DNA of 64,000 bases from Roseivivax sp. GX 12232 (GTDB lineage Bacteria > Pseudomonadota > Alphaproteobacteria > Rhodobacterales > Rhodobacteraceae). Shown one piece after another: positions 20,922-28,616 of this stretch (within the stretch, counting starts at the first letter, position 1; the number at the start of each line of letters is the position of its first letter). Made by a program: the position numbers and the translations under genes. Location of the stretch: contig NZ_JAJSEC010000004.1 of the NCBI RefSeq assembly GCF_021272185.1, positions 124,001 to 188,000 on the forward strand. The letters run 5' to 3'. A model generated the notes under the pieces. The model searched no databases. It worked only from the letters and a program-made list of their open reading frames with translations, and had not been told where the DNA came from.

Positions 20922-21592
20922 GCGTCGTCCTTCCGCGCGGTGGTCATATGGCGCTTGCGCCCGTAGCCGGGGCTGCGGGTCACGGTGAAGCCGGCCTCGG
21001 CCAGCGCGCGGCGGACCGCGCCCGCCGCCGAATAGGTGGCGGCGCTGCCGCCCGGGGTCGTATGGGCGGCCACCTGGGCCAGAAGCGCGGGATCCCAAAG
21101 CTCCGGGTTCTTGGCCGGCGAGAAGCCGTCGAGGAACCAGGCATCGGCGCGCTGGTCCCAGGCGGGCAGGGTCTCGCGGGCGTCGCCGGTCACCTGGGTG
21201 AACGCGAGATCCCGCGTCGTGAAGGCGGTCTCGCCCGCGCGCCAGAAGGGCGCCAGCTCCTCGGCGATGGCGGCCAGCTCGGGAAAGGCGGCCTGGGCGC
21301 GGATCATGTCCTCGGCGGCCATGGGGAAGGCCTCGAAGGTGGTGAAACGCAGCCGCCCGGCCGCACCCGAGGCCCGCCAGGCCGCAAGCGCGGCCAGGAG
21401 GTTCAGCCCGCTGCCGAAGCCCAGTTCCGCGATATGGAAGCCGTCGCGGAAGCGCCCGGGCAGCCCGTTGCCCGCGAGGAAGACGTGGCGCGTCTCGGCC
21501 AGCCCGTCCTCGATCGAGAAATACGGGTCGTCGAATCGGGTGGAGACCGGCACGCGGCCGTCGCGCCAGTCCAGGAGGGCCGTCTTGTGCAT
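20918..21592 (-). CDS. mnmD: tRNA 5-aminomethyl-2-thiouridine methyltransferase, MnmD-type
   Basis: A 224-residue SAM-dependent methyltransferase of the DUF752/MnmD family, equivalent to the N-terminal half of E. coli MnmC. It converts nm5s2U to mnm5s2U at the wobble position. Motifs: HIAELGFGSGLNLLAAL (SAM binding) and the family signature WFLDGFSPAKNPELW. Unlike E. coli it is a free-standing protein; the oxidase half appears to be the divergently transcribed gene at 21646. Confidence 0.9.
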   Translation of the reverse strand: MHKTALLDWRDGRVPVSTRFDDPYFSIEDGLAETRHVFLAGNGLPGRFRDGFHIAELGFGSGLNLLAALAAWRASGAAGRLRFTTFEAFPMAAEDMIRAQAAFPELAAIAEELAPFWRAGETAFTTRDLAFTQVTGDARETLPAWDQRADAWFLDGFSPAKNPELWDPALLAQVAAHTTPGGSAATYSAAGAVRRALAEAGFTVTRSPGYGRKRHMTTARKDDA

Positions 21593-21645
21593 GTCCCGGG
21601 GCCTCGGTTAGCTGAGCGGCGCGAGACTGCGACGGGGACTTCGGA

Positions 21646-22683
21646 ATGACAAGGGACGCCACCATCATGGGCGCGGGGATCTTCGGGCTGAGCCTGGCCT
21701 GGGCGCTGGTCACGCGCGGGGCGCGGGTCGCCGTGGTCGATCCCGCCGGGCCCGCGGCGGGCGCCTCGGGCGGCATCGTCGGCGCGCTGGCGCCGCATGT
21801 GCCCGAGAACTGGAATCCCAAGAAGGCCTTCCAGCTCGAGAGCCTGCTGATGGCCGAGGTGTTCTGGGCCGAGGTGCAGGCCGCGGGCGGGCGCGATCCG
21901 GGCTATCGTCGGAGCGGCCGGCTGCAGCCCCTGCCCGATGCCCCGGCGATCGAGCGCGCGCGGGAGCGGGGCGCGGGTGCCGAGGCGCTCTGGCAGGGCC
22001 GCGCGCGCTGGGAGGTGATCTCTTCCGAGGCAGCGGGCGACTTCGCGCCGGAAAGCCCCACCGGATACCTCATCCACGACACGCTCAGCGCCCGCATCCA
22101 TCCCGCCGAGGCCTGCGCCGCGCTGGTCGCGGCGCTTGCCGCGCGCGGCTGCCCGGTCCTGCCCGAGGCCGCGCCCGAGGGGGCGGTGATCTGGGCCACC
22201 GGCTGGCAGGGGCTCGGCGCCTTGAGCGAGGCGCTGGGCAAGCGCGTCGGCACCGGGATCAAGGGGCAGGCGCTCTTGCTCGACCGCGCCGCCCCCGAGG
22301 CGCCGCAGCTTTTTGCCGACGGGCTGCACATCGTGCCGCATCGCAACGGCACCACGGCCATCGGCTCGACCACCGAGCGCGAGTTCGACCTGCCCGACCA
22401 GCCCGACGCGGCCGCCGAGGCGCTCCTGCCGCGCGCGCTTGCGGCGGTGCCGGCGCTCTCGGGCGCCAAGGTCATCGCCCGCTGGGCCGGGGTGCGCCCG
22501 CGGGCCAAGAGCCGCGCGCCGATGCTCGGGCCCTGGCCTGACCGGCCGGGGCATTTCATCGCCAACGGCGGTTTCAAGATCGGCTTCGGCATGGCGCCCA
22601 AGTCCGGGGCGGTCATGGCCGACCTGGTGCTCGAGGGCCGCGACGCGATCCCCGAAGGCTTCCGGGTGGAGGACAACCTTTAG
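21646..22683 (+). CDS. FAD-dependent oxidoreductase, MnmC oxidase-domain-like
   Basis: A 345-residue DAO-family flavoprotein. The N-terminal FAD-binding Rossmann motif is TIMGAGIFGLSLAWAL, and a C-terminal FAD segment is FIANGGFKIGFGMAPKSG. In E. coli the C-terminal half of MnmC is such an oxidase, removing the carboxymethyl group of cmnm5s2U to give nm5s2U, the substrate of MnmD. The 53-bp divergent spacing from mnmD supports that role here. This is inference; it could be another amine oxidase such as a glycine or sarcosine oxidase relative. Confidence 0.78.
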   Translation: MTRDATIMGAGIFGLSLAWALVTRGARVAVVDPAGPAAGASGGIVGALAPHVPENWNPKKAFQLESLLMAEVFWAEVQAAGGRDPGYRRSGRLQPLPDAPAIERARERGAGAEALWQGRARWEVISSEAAGDFAPESPTGYLIHDTLSARIHPAEACAALVAALAARGCPVLPEAAPEGAVIWATGWQGLGALSEALGKRVGTGIKGQALLLDRAAPEAPQLFADGLHIVPHRNGTTAIGSTTEREFDLPDQPDAAAEALLPRALAAVPALSGAKVIARWAGVRPRAKSRAPMLGPWPDRPGHFIANGGFKIGFGMAPKSGAVMADLVLEGRDAIPEGFRVEDNL

Positions 22684-22739
22684 GCTCCGGGTGGAGGGCA
22701 ACAACTAGGGCAGGTGAGCGGCGGGAGGTCGAGGGCACT

Positions 22740-22935
22740 GGGCGTGCCGGGGGCCTTCGCCGGGTGTGCGGCGGCCAAGGTCGGCCCCGGACCATGCCGC
22801 ACCCCGCTAGAAGCGCCGAGGCGCCGCACCGACCGCCGGGGCGCCGAGTCCCCACGCCGACCCGCGGAGCACCAAGGCCCCGCACCGATCCCCGGAGCAC
22901 CGAGAGCCCCAAGAGAGGCCCCCACGCGCCCAATC
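22740..22935. repeat. Imperfect tandem GC-rich repeats in intergenic DNA
   Basis: Between the oxidoreductase and kpsE there are about three decayed copies of a roughly 30-bp unit, recognisable by CCGCACCGACC/CCGCACCGATC and GGRGCRCCGAG/GGAGCACCAAG at about 22820, 22853 and 22880. No coding frame is credible in this 255-bp gap. Confidence 0.45.
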
Positions 22936-22938
22936 CCC

Positions 22939-24756
22939 CTAGCTCGACACCTGTTCGCGCAGGATCGAGGCGGTCAGCGAGATCATCAGGTAGATCCCCG
23001 CGAAGACCAGGAAGGCCAGGATCGTGTTCTCGAAGCTGCGCGGGTAGCTCGGATCCTCCGAGGGCACCGGCAGCACCGAGGTGGTCAGGTAGCGCGCCTG
23101 GCTGTCGGCCTCGCGGCGGGCGCTTTCGAGCCGTTCCATCGCCGATTGCAGCATCAGGTCGCGGGTCGCGAGGTCGGCCTGCGCGAGCTGCGTCTGGATC
23201 GCCACCTCGGCCAAGCTGTCTTCGCCCGAGACCTCGGTGGTCATGCGCTGGTTCAGCGTGTCGAGCAGGTTGTTCAGGCGCCGGATGTCGCCCTCCACGC
23301 CTTCGACGCGGCTCTGGTTCGGGCGGGCGTTGTCGAGCAGCGCCTGGCGCTGCAGCTCCTTCTCCTGGAGCTGCACCTCGATGTTGTTGATCTGCCCGCG
23401 CAGCGCGGCGATCTTCGCCTCGGGGTCGAGCAGCGCGTTCTCCTGCTGGAGCCGCACCAGCCGTTCCTGGGCCTCGACGCGCTGGGCCTCGGCCTCGGCC
23501 AGCCCCTCCTCGGCGTCGAGCACGGCGTTCTCGCGCTTGCGCTGGGTGAGGTTGTCGACCCGCTCCTCGGCGTAGTCGATCAGCGCCTCGGAATAGCTGG
23601 TGGCGGTCATCGGATCGGCGGCGCGGACCTCCATGCGGATCACGCCCTCGGTCGGGTCGTAGCCGATCTCGACGTTGCGCTGGTAGACCTTGTAGGTGTC
23701 CTCGATCGAGGCGTTGGGCTCGAGCCGCTGGATCGGGTCGATCTCGTCCTGCGAGAAATGCGACAGGAAGCCCACGTCCTTGTCGAGCCGCAGCATGGCG
23801 TCCTTGGAGGACAGGTAGGACTGCACCGCGATGGCGTCCTGGTTGGTGGCAAACTGTGTGCCCGAGAACAGCCCGCCCATGCCGCCGCCGCCTCCGCCGC
23901 CGTCGTTCTTGAGGATCAGGAACTCGGAGTTGGTGGCATACATCGGCGTCGCCACGGCGTAGAAGTAATAGCCCGCGATGGCGGTGGGCATCATCACGAA
24001 GAAGGCCAGCCGCGCCAGGAGCAGCCCGAAGCGGCGGCGGCGGCGGCGCGCGAGGTCCTTCTGCACCTTGGCGACCTCGATGGCGCGGCGCTCGGCCGGG
24101 CTCATGGTCTGGGTCGAGGGCACCTGCGGCTTCTTCATCTGGATGGTCTGGGGCAGCTTCACCCCGTCGCCGGTGGTGGCCGGATCGACCGGGTTGGCCC
24201 GGGCGGGCACACCGGCGGCGCCGGTGGTCTGGCCCTCGCCCTCGTCGCGGCCGACGACCAGCTCGAGCATATTGGCGCGCTGGAAGGGGTCGATGCCCTT
24301 CGACCGCAGAAGCCGCACCGCGTCGAAATCCGAGGTCGGCGCCAGCCCGTGTTTCTGCGCCATGCGCCGGGCCATGCGGAGCTGCCGGCCGGTCAGCCCT
24401 TCCTGGCGGATCTTCTGGATGTCGGTTTCGCCGGCGACCTGGGCGGCGCTCGAGACCTCTCCCGCGCGGGGTCCGCTGCCGGCGCTGCCGCCGGGCGTCG
24501 CGCCCGAGCCCGCAGCCGAGCCCGCCGTACCGCCCGAGGCGGCGGCCTCGGCGGCGCTGCGCTGTTCCTCGGCCACGGCGCGCAGGCGGCGCTGTTCGGG
24601 AGAGGGGGCCTCGGCGGGGGTCGAGGCGCTGCGTGAGGCGGCGCCCGACGAAGAAGACGCGGACGAAGACGCGGAGCCGGGCGCGGCGCCCTCGCCGGAC
24701 CCCGCGCTGTCGCTGCGACGGATGCGAAACTTCTTAGCCTTGGGTTTCGTAGTCAT
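22939..24756 (-). CDS. kpsE: Capsule polysaccharide export inner-membrane protein, KpsE/BexC/CtrB type
   Basis: A 605-residue polysaccharide co-polymerase-family protein. It has a membrane segment near residues 245-270 (LLLARLAFFVMMPTAIAGYY), a large periplasmic part with extended coiled coil (about 400-540, rich in Glu/Gln/Leu/Arg) and a C-terminal membrane segment (ILAFLVFAGIYLMISLTASI). Such proteins link the ABC exporter to the outer-membrane channel. E. coli KpsE is about 380 residues; here a Ser/Ala/Gly/Pro-rich cytosolic extension of about 240 residues precedes the first membrane segment. A poly-glycine loop (GGGGGGGMGG) follows ILKND after the first membrane helix. The start overlaps the kpsT end by 23 bp. 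Confidence 0.87.
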   Translation of the reverse strand: MTTKPKAKKFRIRRSDSAGSGEGAAPGSASSSASSSSGAASRSASTPAEAPSPEQRRLRAVAEEQRSAAEAAASGGTAGSAAGSGATPGGSAGSGPRAGEVSSAAQVAGETDIQKIRQEGLTGRQLRMARRMAQKHGLAPTSDFDAVRLLRSKGIDPFQRANMLELVVGRDEGEGQTTGAAGVPARANPVDPATTGDGVKLPQTIQMKKPQVPSTQTMSPAERRAIEVAKVQKDLARRRRRRFGLLLARLAFFVMMPTAIAGYYFYAVATPMYATNSEFLILKNDGGGGGGGMGGLFSGTQFATNQDAIAVQSYLSSKDAMLRLDKDVGFLSHFSQDEIDPIQRLEPNASIEDTYKVYQRNVEIGYDPTEGVIRMEVRAADPMTATSYSEALIDYAEERVDNLTQRKRENAVLDAEEGLAEAEAQRVEAQERLVRLQQENALLDPEAKIAALRGQINNIEVQLQEKELQRQALLDNARPNQSRVEGVEGDIRRLNNLLDTLNQRMTTEVSGEDSLAEVAIQTQLAQADLATRDLMLQSAMERLESARREADSQARYLTTSVLPVPSEDPSYPRSFENTILAFLVFAGIYLMISLTASILREQVSS

Positions 24757-25393
24757 ACAGCCGCTTGGCCTCTTCCAGAGTGTCGAACATATGCAGGTGC
24801 CCGTTCATCAGGACCCCTGCCTTCCGGGCGAATTTCTCCAGCAGCGCGGGCTGGTGCGAGACGATCACCAAGGTCGAGCGCTGCAACCGTTCGGCCAGAA
24901 GATCCCCCGCCTTCTTGTTGAATTCCACATCGGTGGAATTCGGCATCCCCTCGTCAATGAGATACATGTCGAAATCCAGCGCGAGAAGCAGCGAAAACGT
25001 GAAGCGCGCCTTCATCCCCGAGGAATAGGTGCCGAGCGGCTGGTCGTAATATTCCCCGAGCCCGCAGACCCAGCGCGAAAACGCCTCGGTGTAATCGGGA
25101 TCGAGGCCGTAGATCTTGGCGATGAAGCGGGCGTTCTCGGCGGCCGAGATCCGGTTCACCACGCCGCCCATGTAGCCCAGCGGGAAGGAGATCCGGCCCT
25201 CACGGCGGATCGCGCCCTCGTCGGGTTTCTCGAGCCCGGCCATCATGTTCACCAGCGTCGTCTTGCCGGTGCCGTTCGGGGCGAGAATGCCGATGCTCTC
25301 GCCCATTTCCACGCGGAACGAGGCCTGGTTCAGGATCACCTTGTGGTGCGACCCGGTCCAGAAGGACTTACTGACGTTCTCGAATTCCAGCAT
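24734..25393 (-). CDS. kpsT: Capsule polysaccharide ABC exporter ATPase (KpsT type)
   Basis: A 219-residue ATPase of the ABC-2 polysaccharide exporters. Walker A reads APNGTGKTT, the signature is YSSGMKARF and Walker B is FDMYLIDEGMP, all as in KpsT/BexA/CtrD. It powers export of group 2-type capsular polysaccharide through a KpsM permease. Only kpsT and kpsE are here: no kpsM, kpsD or kpsC/S lies in the window. It is divergent from the Tat-exported hydrolase. Confidence 0.93.
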   Translation of the reverse strand: MLEFENVSKSFWTGSHHKVILNQASFRVEMGESIGILAPNGTGKTTLVNMMAGLEKPDEGAIRREGRISFPLGYMGGVVNRISAAENARFIAKIYGLDPDYTEAFSRWVCGLGEYYDQPLGTYSSGMKARFTFSLLLALDFDMYLIDEGMPNSTDVEFNKKAGDLLAERLQRSTLVIVSHQPALLEKFARKAGVLMNGHLHMFDTLEEAKRLYDYETQG

Positions 25394-25617
25394 GGCTTAC
25401 CCGAGATGACTCATCACCCGCCTTCGGCCACTCGGGGCCGCAGTGAGCGTGAACTAGGCGCGAATTTTGGTGATATTATGGCTCATTATGGAAACAAAAG
25501 ACAAACGCCGTGGCACTGTGGCCGGCGGGTCGTGAGGGGAATTGAAGCGGCTGGGTCACGGGCTACCTGCCGGAACGAGGAGAGATCCCGCAATTGATCG
25601 CCCAGGAGAAACGATCC
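25394..25617. promoter_or_regulatory. Divergent kpsT / metallo-hydrolase control region
   Basis: A 224-bp gap that is locally AT-richer than its surroundings around 25460-25505 (AATTTTGGTGATATTATGGC and following). This is the likely promoter area for one or both genes. No consensus -35/-10 pair or palindrome was identified with confidence. Confidence 0.4.
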
Positions 25618-26400
25618 ATGACCCAGAGCCGCCGCAGATTCCTTGTCACCGCCGCCGCCGGCGCGGCGGGCACCGCCGTCATGCCCTTCGCCGCCATGGC
25701 CGCCGCGCATATGTCCAACACCTTCGAGACCGAGGCCGGTGCGATCACCGTGCACCCGGTGGAACATGCCTCCTTCGTGCTCGAGACGCCCTCGGGGGTG
25801 ATCTATGTCGACACCGTGGGCGACGCCGAGCGCTACGGCGATTTCCCCGCCCCCGACCTCGTGCTGATCACCCATGAGCACGGCGACCATTACAACGCCG
25901 AGACGCTCTCGGCGCTGGTTGGCGAGGGCACCCAGATCGTCGCCAACCCCGCGGTCTTCGACATGCTGCCCGAGGAGCTGGCCGCCAAGGCGACCTCCAT
26001 GGCCAATGGCGACAGCGGCGAGATGCTGGGCATCGCGATCTCGGCGGTGCCCGCGCATAACACCACCGAGGAGCGGATGAACTTCCACCCCGAGGGCCGC
26101 GACAACGGCTATGTCCTCGATTGGGACGGCTTCCGGATGTATATCTCGGGGGATACCGAGGTGACCGACGAGATGCGCGCGCTCGAGAACATCGACGTGG
26201 CCTTCGTCTGCATGAACCTGCCCTTCACCATGGGCGCCGAGGCCGCCGCCGAGGGCGTGAACGCCTTCCAGCCGGCGGTGGTCTATCCCTACCACTACCG
26301 CGGCCGCGACGGCGGCACGCAGGACCCCGAGGCCTTCGCCGAACTGGTGGAGAGCAGCGAGGTCCGCATGGGCGAGTGGTATCCCAACGGGCTGGGCTGA
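25618..26400 (+). CDS. Tat-exported metallo-beta-lactamase-fold hydrolase (UlaG-like)
   Basis: 260 residues. The N-terminus MTQSRRRFLVTAAAGAAGTAV is a twin-arginine signal peptide (SRRRFLV), so the protein folds in the cytosol and is exported to the periplasm. The metal site includes THEHGDHYN near residue 90, a later SGDTEVTDE Asp and a C-terminal His in VVYPYHYRG, the layout of UlaG/YtkL-type MBL hydrolases. The substrate is unknown. The start at 25618 follows CAGGAGAAACG; a TTG at 25594 would precede this ribosome-binding site and place extra residues before the Tat signal. Confidence 0.87.
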   Translation: MTQSRRRFLVTAAAGAAGTAVMPFAAMAAAHMSNTFETEAGAITVHPVEHASFVLETPSGVIYVDTVGDAERYGDFPAPDLVLITHEHGDHYNAETLSALVGEGTQIVANPAVFDMLPEELAAKATSMANGDSGEMLGIAISAVPAHNTTEERMNFHPEGRDNGYVLDWDGFRMYISGDTEVTDEMRALENIDVAFVCMNLPFTMGAEAAAEGVNAFQPAVVYPYHYRGRDGGTQDPEAFAELVESSEVRMGEWYPNGLG

Positions 26401-26467
26401 CGCTGGCTGGGGGCGGGCGCCTTGGCGCTGCCACCCCGACACCTCCCCCTCGGATAAGCGGGGCCAA

Positions 26468-26627
26468 GGCGCGCGGCGGACCGGGGGCCGGCGCTGCCCG
26501 GTTTGAGCGGCGGCGCTTTATCGTGGTCGCATGCCTCCAACAGATGGGCGGCGCGCGCCGGTGACGGAGCGCCGGACCGCCGGGCCGGTCCGTCGCGCGC
26601 CCTGCGCCTGCGGCGCGTACCGGGCGC
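26468..26627 (+). repeat. Dispersed structured repeat, copy 4 (divergent)
   Basis: A decayed or divergent copy: left arm GCGCGCGGCGGACCGGGGGC, core GGCGGCGCTTTATCGTGG, right arm GAGCGCCGGACCGCCGGGCC. The terminal hairpin has outer stem GCGCCC/GGGCGC and inner stem GCGCC-TGC-GGCGC. The primary sequence differs from the other copies but the pairing is kept. It lies between convergent genes; the rest of the 366-bp gap (26401-26766) shows nothing else. Confidence 0.72.
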
Positions 26628-26766
26628 CTGGGGTGTTTTTAGGCGGTCGCGGTTGAGTGAGACGGTGTTGCGCTTTTGGCGCTCGGGCGGTTCCAAGCCC
26701 ACCGACAGACTGTCCGTCCCGCCCGCCTTAATCCAATCGACGACTTCCGCCCGCGCCACAGCGCCT

Positions 26767-27438
26767 CTAGCCGCCCGCTGCCTCCGCCGCCCCCTCGGCC
26801 CCCTTCAACCGCGTGAAGCTCATCGAGACATGCGCGCGGCGCACCAGCGCGGCGGCCATGACGTCGCCGGCCTCGAGCGCCGCCAGCGTCTCGCGGATCT
26901 CGGCGACGAAGCTCTCGCATTCCCGCGACAGGTCCAGCGCGCCGATCCGCGCGAGCCAGATCCGGGCGGTCTGGAAATAGAGCCGCTCGGCGGTCTCGGC
27001 GAGCGGGGTGTTCCCGGTCAGCGCCAGGCTCTCGTCGAAGAAGGCGGCGTTCAGCTCGGCGAAGGCGCGGGCCTCGGGGTTGCGGGCCAGGGCCTCGGCG
27101 CGGGTCAGCATGGCGCGGATGCGCTCCAGCATCTCGGGCTCGGGCGGGCAGGGCGACAGCCGGCCCACCAGCTCGGCCAGCTCCATGCGCAGCGCGTAGA
27201 CATGGGCCAGCTCGGCGGGCTCGACGTCGGTGACGATGGTGCCGATGCCGTGCCGGGTCTCGACCAGCCCTTCGTCAGAGAGCCGCGCCAGCACCCGGCG
27301 GACCGGCGTGCGCGAGACCCCGAACTCCGCGGCCAGCGCCTCTTCGCCGAGCTTGGTGCCCGGCGGATAGTCGAGCAGGCAGATCCGCGCCCGGAGCGCG
27401 TCGTAGAGCCGGTGGTGCCGTGTCTCGACCTCGCTCAT
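26767..27438 (-). CDS. GntR-family regulator, FCD subfamily
   Basis: A 223-residue transcription factor: N-terminal winged helix (RLYDALRARICLLDYPPGTKLGEEALAAEFGVSR, region 10-45, ending TPVRRVLARL) and an all-helical FCD ligand-binding domain with metal/ligand-type Asp/His positions (ELNAAFFDESLALTGN; RRAHVSMS near the end). Such regulators usually repress adjacent catabolic genes until the substrate or an intermediate binds. It is the third gene of the doeA-argE-gntR unit, starting 17 bp after the argE stop. Likely operators lie at 29858 and 29963. The start at 27438 (MSEVETRHH) was preferred to the open frame from 27501, which overlaps argE. Confidence 0.88.
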   Translation of the reverse strand: MSEVETRHHRLYDALRARICLLDYPPGTKLGEEALAAEFGVSRTPVRRVLARLSDEGLVETRHGIGTIVTDVEPAELAHVYALRMELAELVGRLSPCPPEPEMLERIRAMLTRAEALARNPEARAFAELNAAFFDESLALTGNTPLAETAERLYFQTARIWLARIGALDLSRECESFVAEIRETLAALEAGDVMAAALVRRAHVSMSFTRLKGAEGAAEAAGG

Positions 27439-27455
27439 GGGCTCATCCGCATCCC

Positions 27456-28616
27456 TCAGGCCGCCAGCTGCGCGCCCAGCCCCCTGAGCATGTCGAGACA
27501 TTGCGACAGCTGGTCCCTGCTGACGAATTCATCCGGCTTGTGCGCCTGGGCGATGGAGCCCGGCCCGCAGACCACCACCGACATGCCCAGATCCTGCAAT
27601 AGCCCGGCTTCGGTGTTGAAGGGCACGAGATCCGCGCCGTTGGCCCCGGTCAGCTTGGCCACCAGGTCGCGGGCGGCGTTCTCGGGCAGGGGCTCGAGGC
27701 CGGTCACCTCGCCGATCACCTCGGTCACCACGTCGGCGTCGGGATGCACCGCGCGCATCTGCGGCAGCAGCTCCTCCTCGACATAGGCGCGGATGTTGTC
27801 CTTCACGTAGCGGGCATCGGCGGGCTGCACCGGGCGCATCTCCCATTGCACCTCGGCGAAGCCGGGGATGACGTTATGCGCGTGCCCGCCGGCGAGCTTG
27901 CCGATGTTGATGGTCGACCAGGGCGGATCGAAGCGCGAGCCCTCGGGTGCGCCGGACTTCAGCCGGTCGGCCAGCAGCAGGAGCCGCGTGACGTAGAGCA
28001 CCGCGTAGGAGACCGCGTTCACGCCCAGGTCCGGGGCCGAGCCGTGGCCCTCGAGCCCGGTAAAGGTCGCGGTGTATTCGCAGCAGCCCTTGTGGCCCTC
28101 GATCAGGCGCATCTCGGTCGGCTCGCCGACGATGGCCATGGCGGGTTTGACCGCGCGGGCCTCGAGCTCGGGCACCAGCGCCTGGGCGCCGAGGCAGCCG
28201 ACTTCCTCGTCGTGGGTGAAGCAGAAATGCACCGGGCGGCGCAGCCGCAGCTCGGCGTAATGCCGCGCCATGGCGAGGCTCGCGGCGATGAACCCCTTCA
28301 TGTCGCAGGCGCCGCGGCCATATAGCGCATCCTCCCAGGCCGACATGCGGAAGGGGTCGGTGGTCCAGTTCTGATCGGTCACCGGCACCACGTCGGAATG
28401 GCCCGAGAGCACCACCCCGCCCGAACGCTCGGGCCCGAGCGTGGCGAAGAGGTTGGCCTTGCCGCCGCCGGGGTCGGCGAAGACCTCGACCCGCGCGCCG
28501 GCGTCCTCGAGGAGGTTGGCCATGAAGTCGATCAGCGCCCGGTTCGGCTCGGACGAGACCGTCGGATGCGCGATCAGGTCGGCCAGCAGGGTCTCGGTGG
28601 TCCAGAGGTCACTCAT
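27456..28616 (-). CDS. argE: ArgE-type M20 deacetylase (acetylornithine or N-acetyl-diaminobutyrate)
   Basis: A 386-residue M20 zinc amidohydrolase that fits acetylornithine deacetylase. Metal ligands: HSDVVPV, GRGACDMKG, the Glu-Glu pair in THDEEVGCLGA, and GEPTEMR. The dimerisation/catalytic histidine is in GLEGHGSAPDLG. Classical ArgE frees ornithine for arginine synthesis. Here it is translationally coupled (4-bp overlap at 28613-28616) to an ectoine hydrolase-like gene and followed by a catabolic-type regulator. A role deacetylating N2-acetyl-2,4-diaminobutyrate, one methylene shorter than acetylornithine, is plausible. That is inference from context. Confidence 0.85.
   Translation of the reverse strand: MSDLWTTETLLADLIAHPTVSSEPNRALIDFMANLLEDAGARVEVFADPGGGKANLFATLGPERSGGVVLSGHSDVVPVTDQNWTTDPFRMSAWEDALYGRGACDMKGFIAASLAMARHYAELRLRRPVHFCFTHDEEVGCLGAQALVPELEARAVKPAMAIVGEPTEMRLIEGHKGCCEYTATFTGLEGHGSAPDLGVNAVSYAVLYVTRLLLLADRLKSGAPEGSRFDPPWSTINIGKLAGGHAHNVIPGFAEVQWEMRPVQPADARYVKDNIRAYVEEELLPQMRAVHPDADVVTEVIGEVTGLEPLPENAARDLVAKLTGANGADLVPFNTEAGLLQDLGMSVVVCGPGSIAQAHKPDEFVSRDQLSQCLDMLRGLGAQLAA

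Noticed and set aside
20052-21821. Apparent 589-codon fusion upstream of the DMT exporter
   Set aside because: The N-terminal part is the wrong frame of mnmD; the exporter starts at 20921.
26641-26760. Start of a longer GntR-side gene in the convergent gap
   Set aside because: No frame with good codon bias or ribosome-binding site; the region is spacer next to repeat copy 4.
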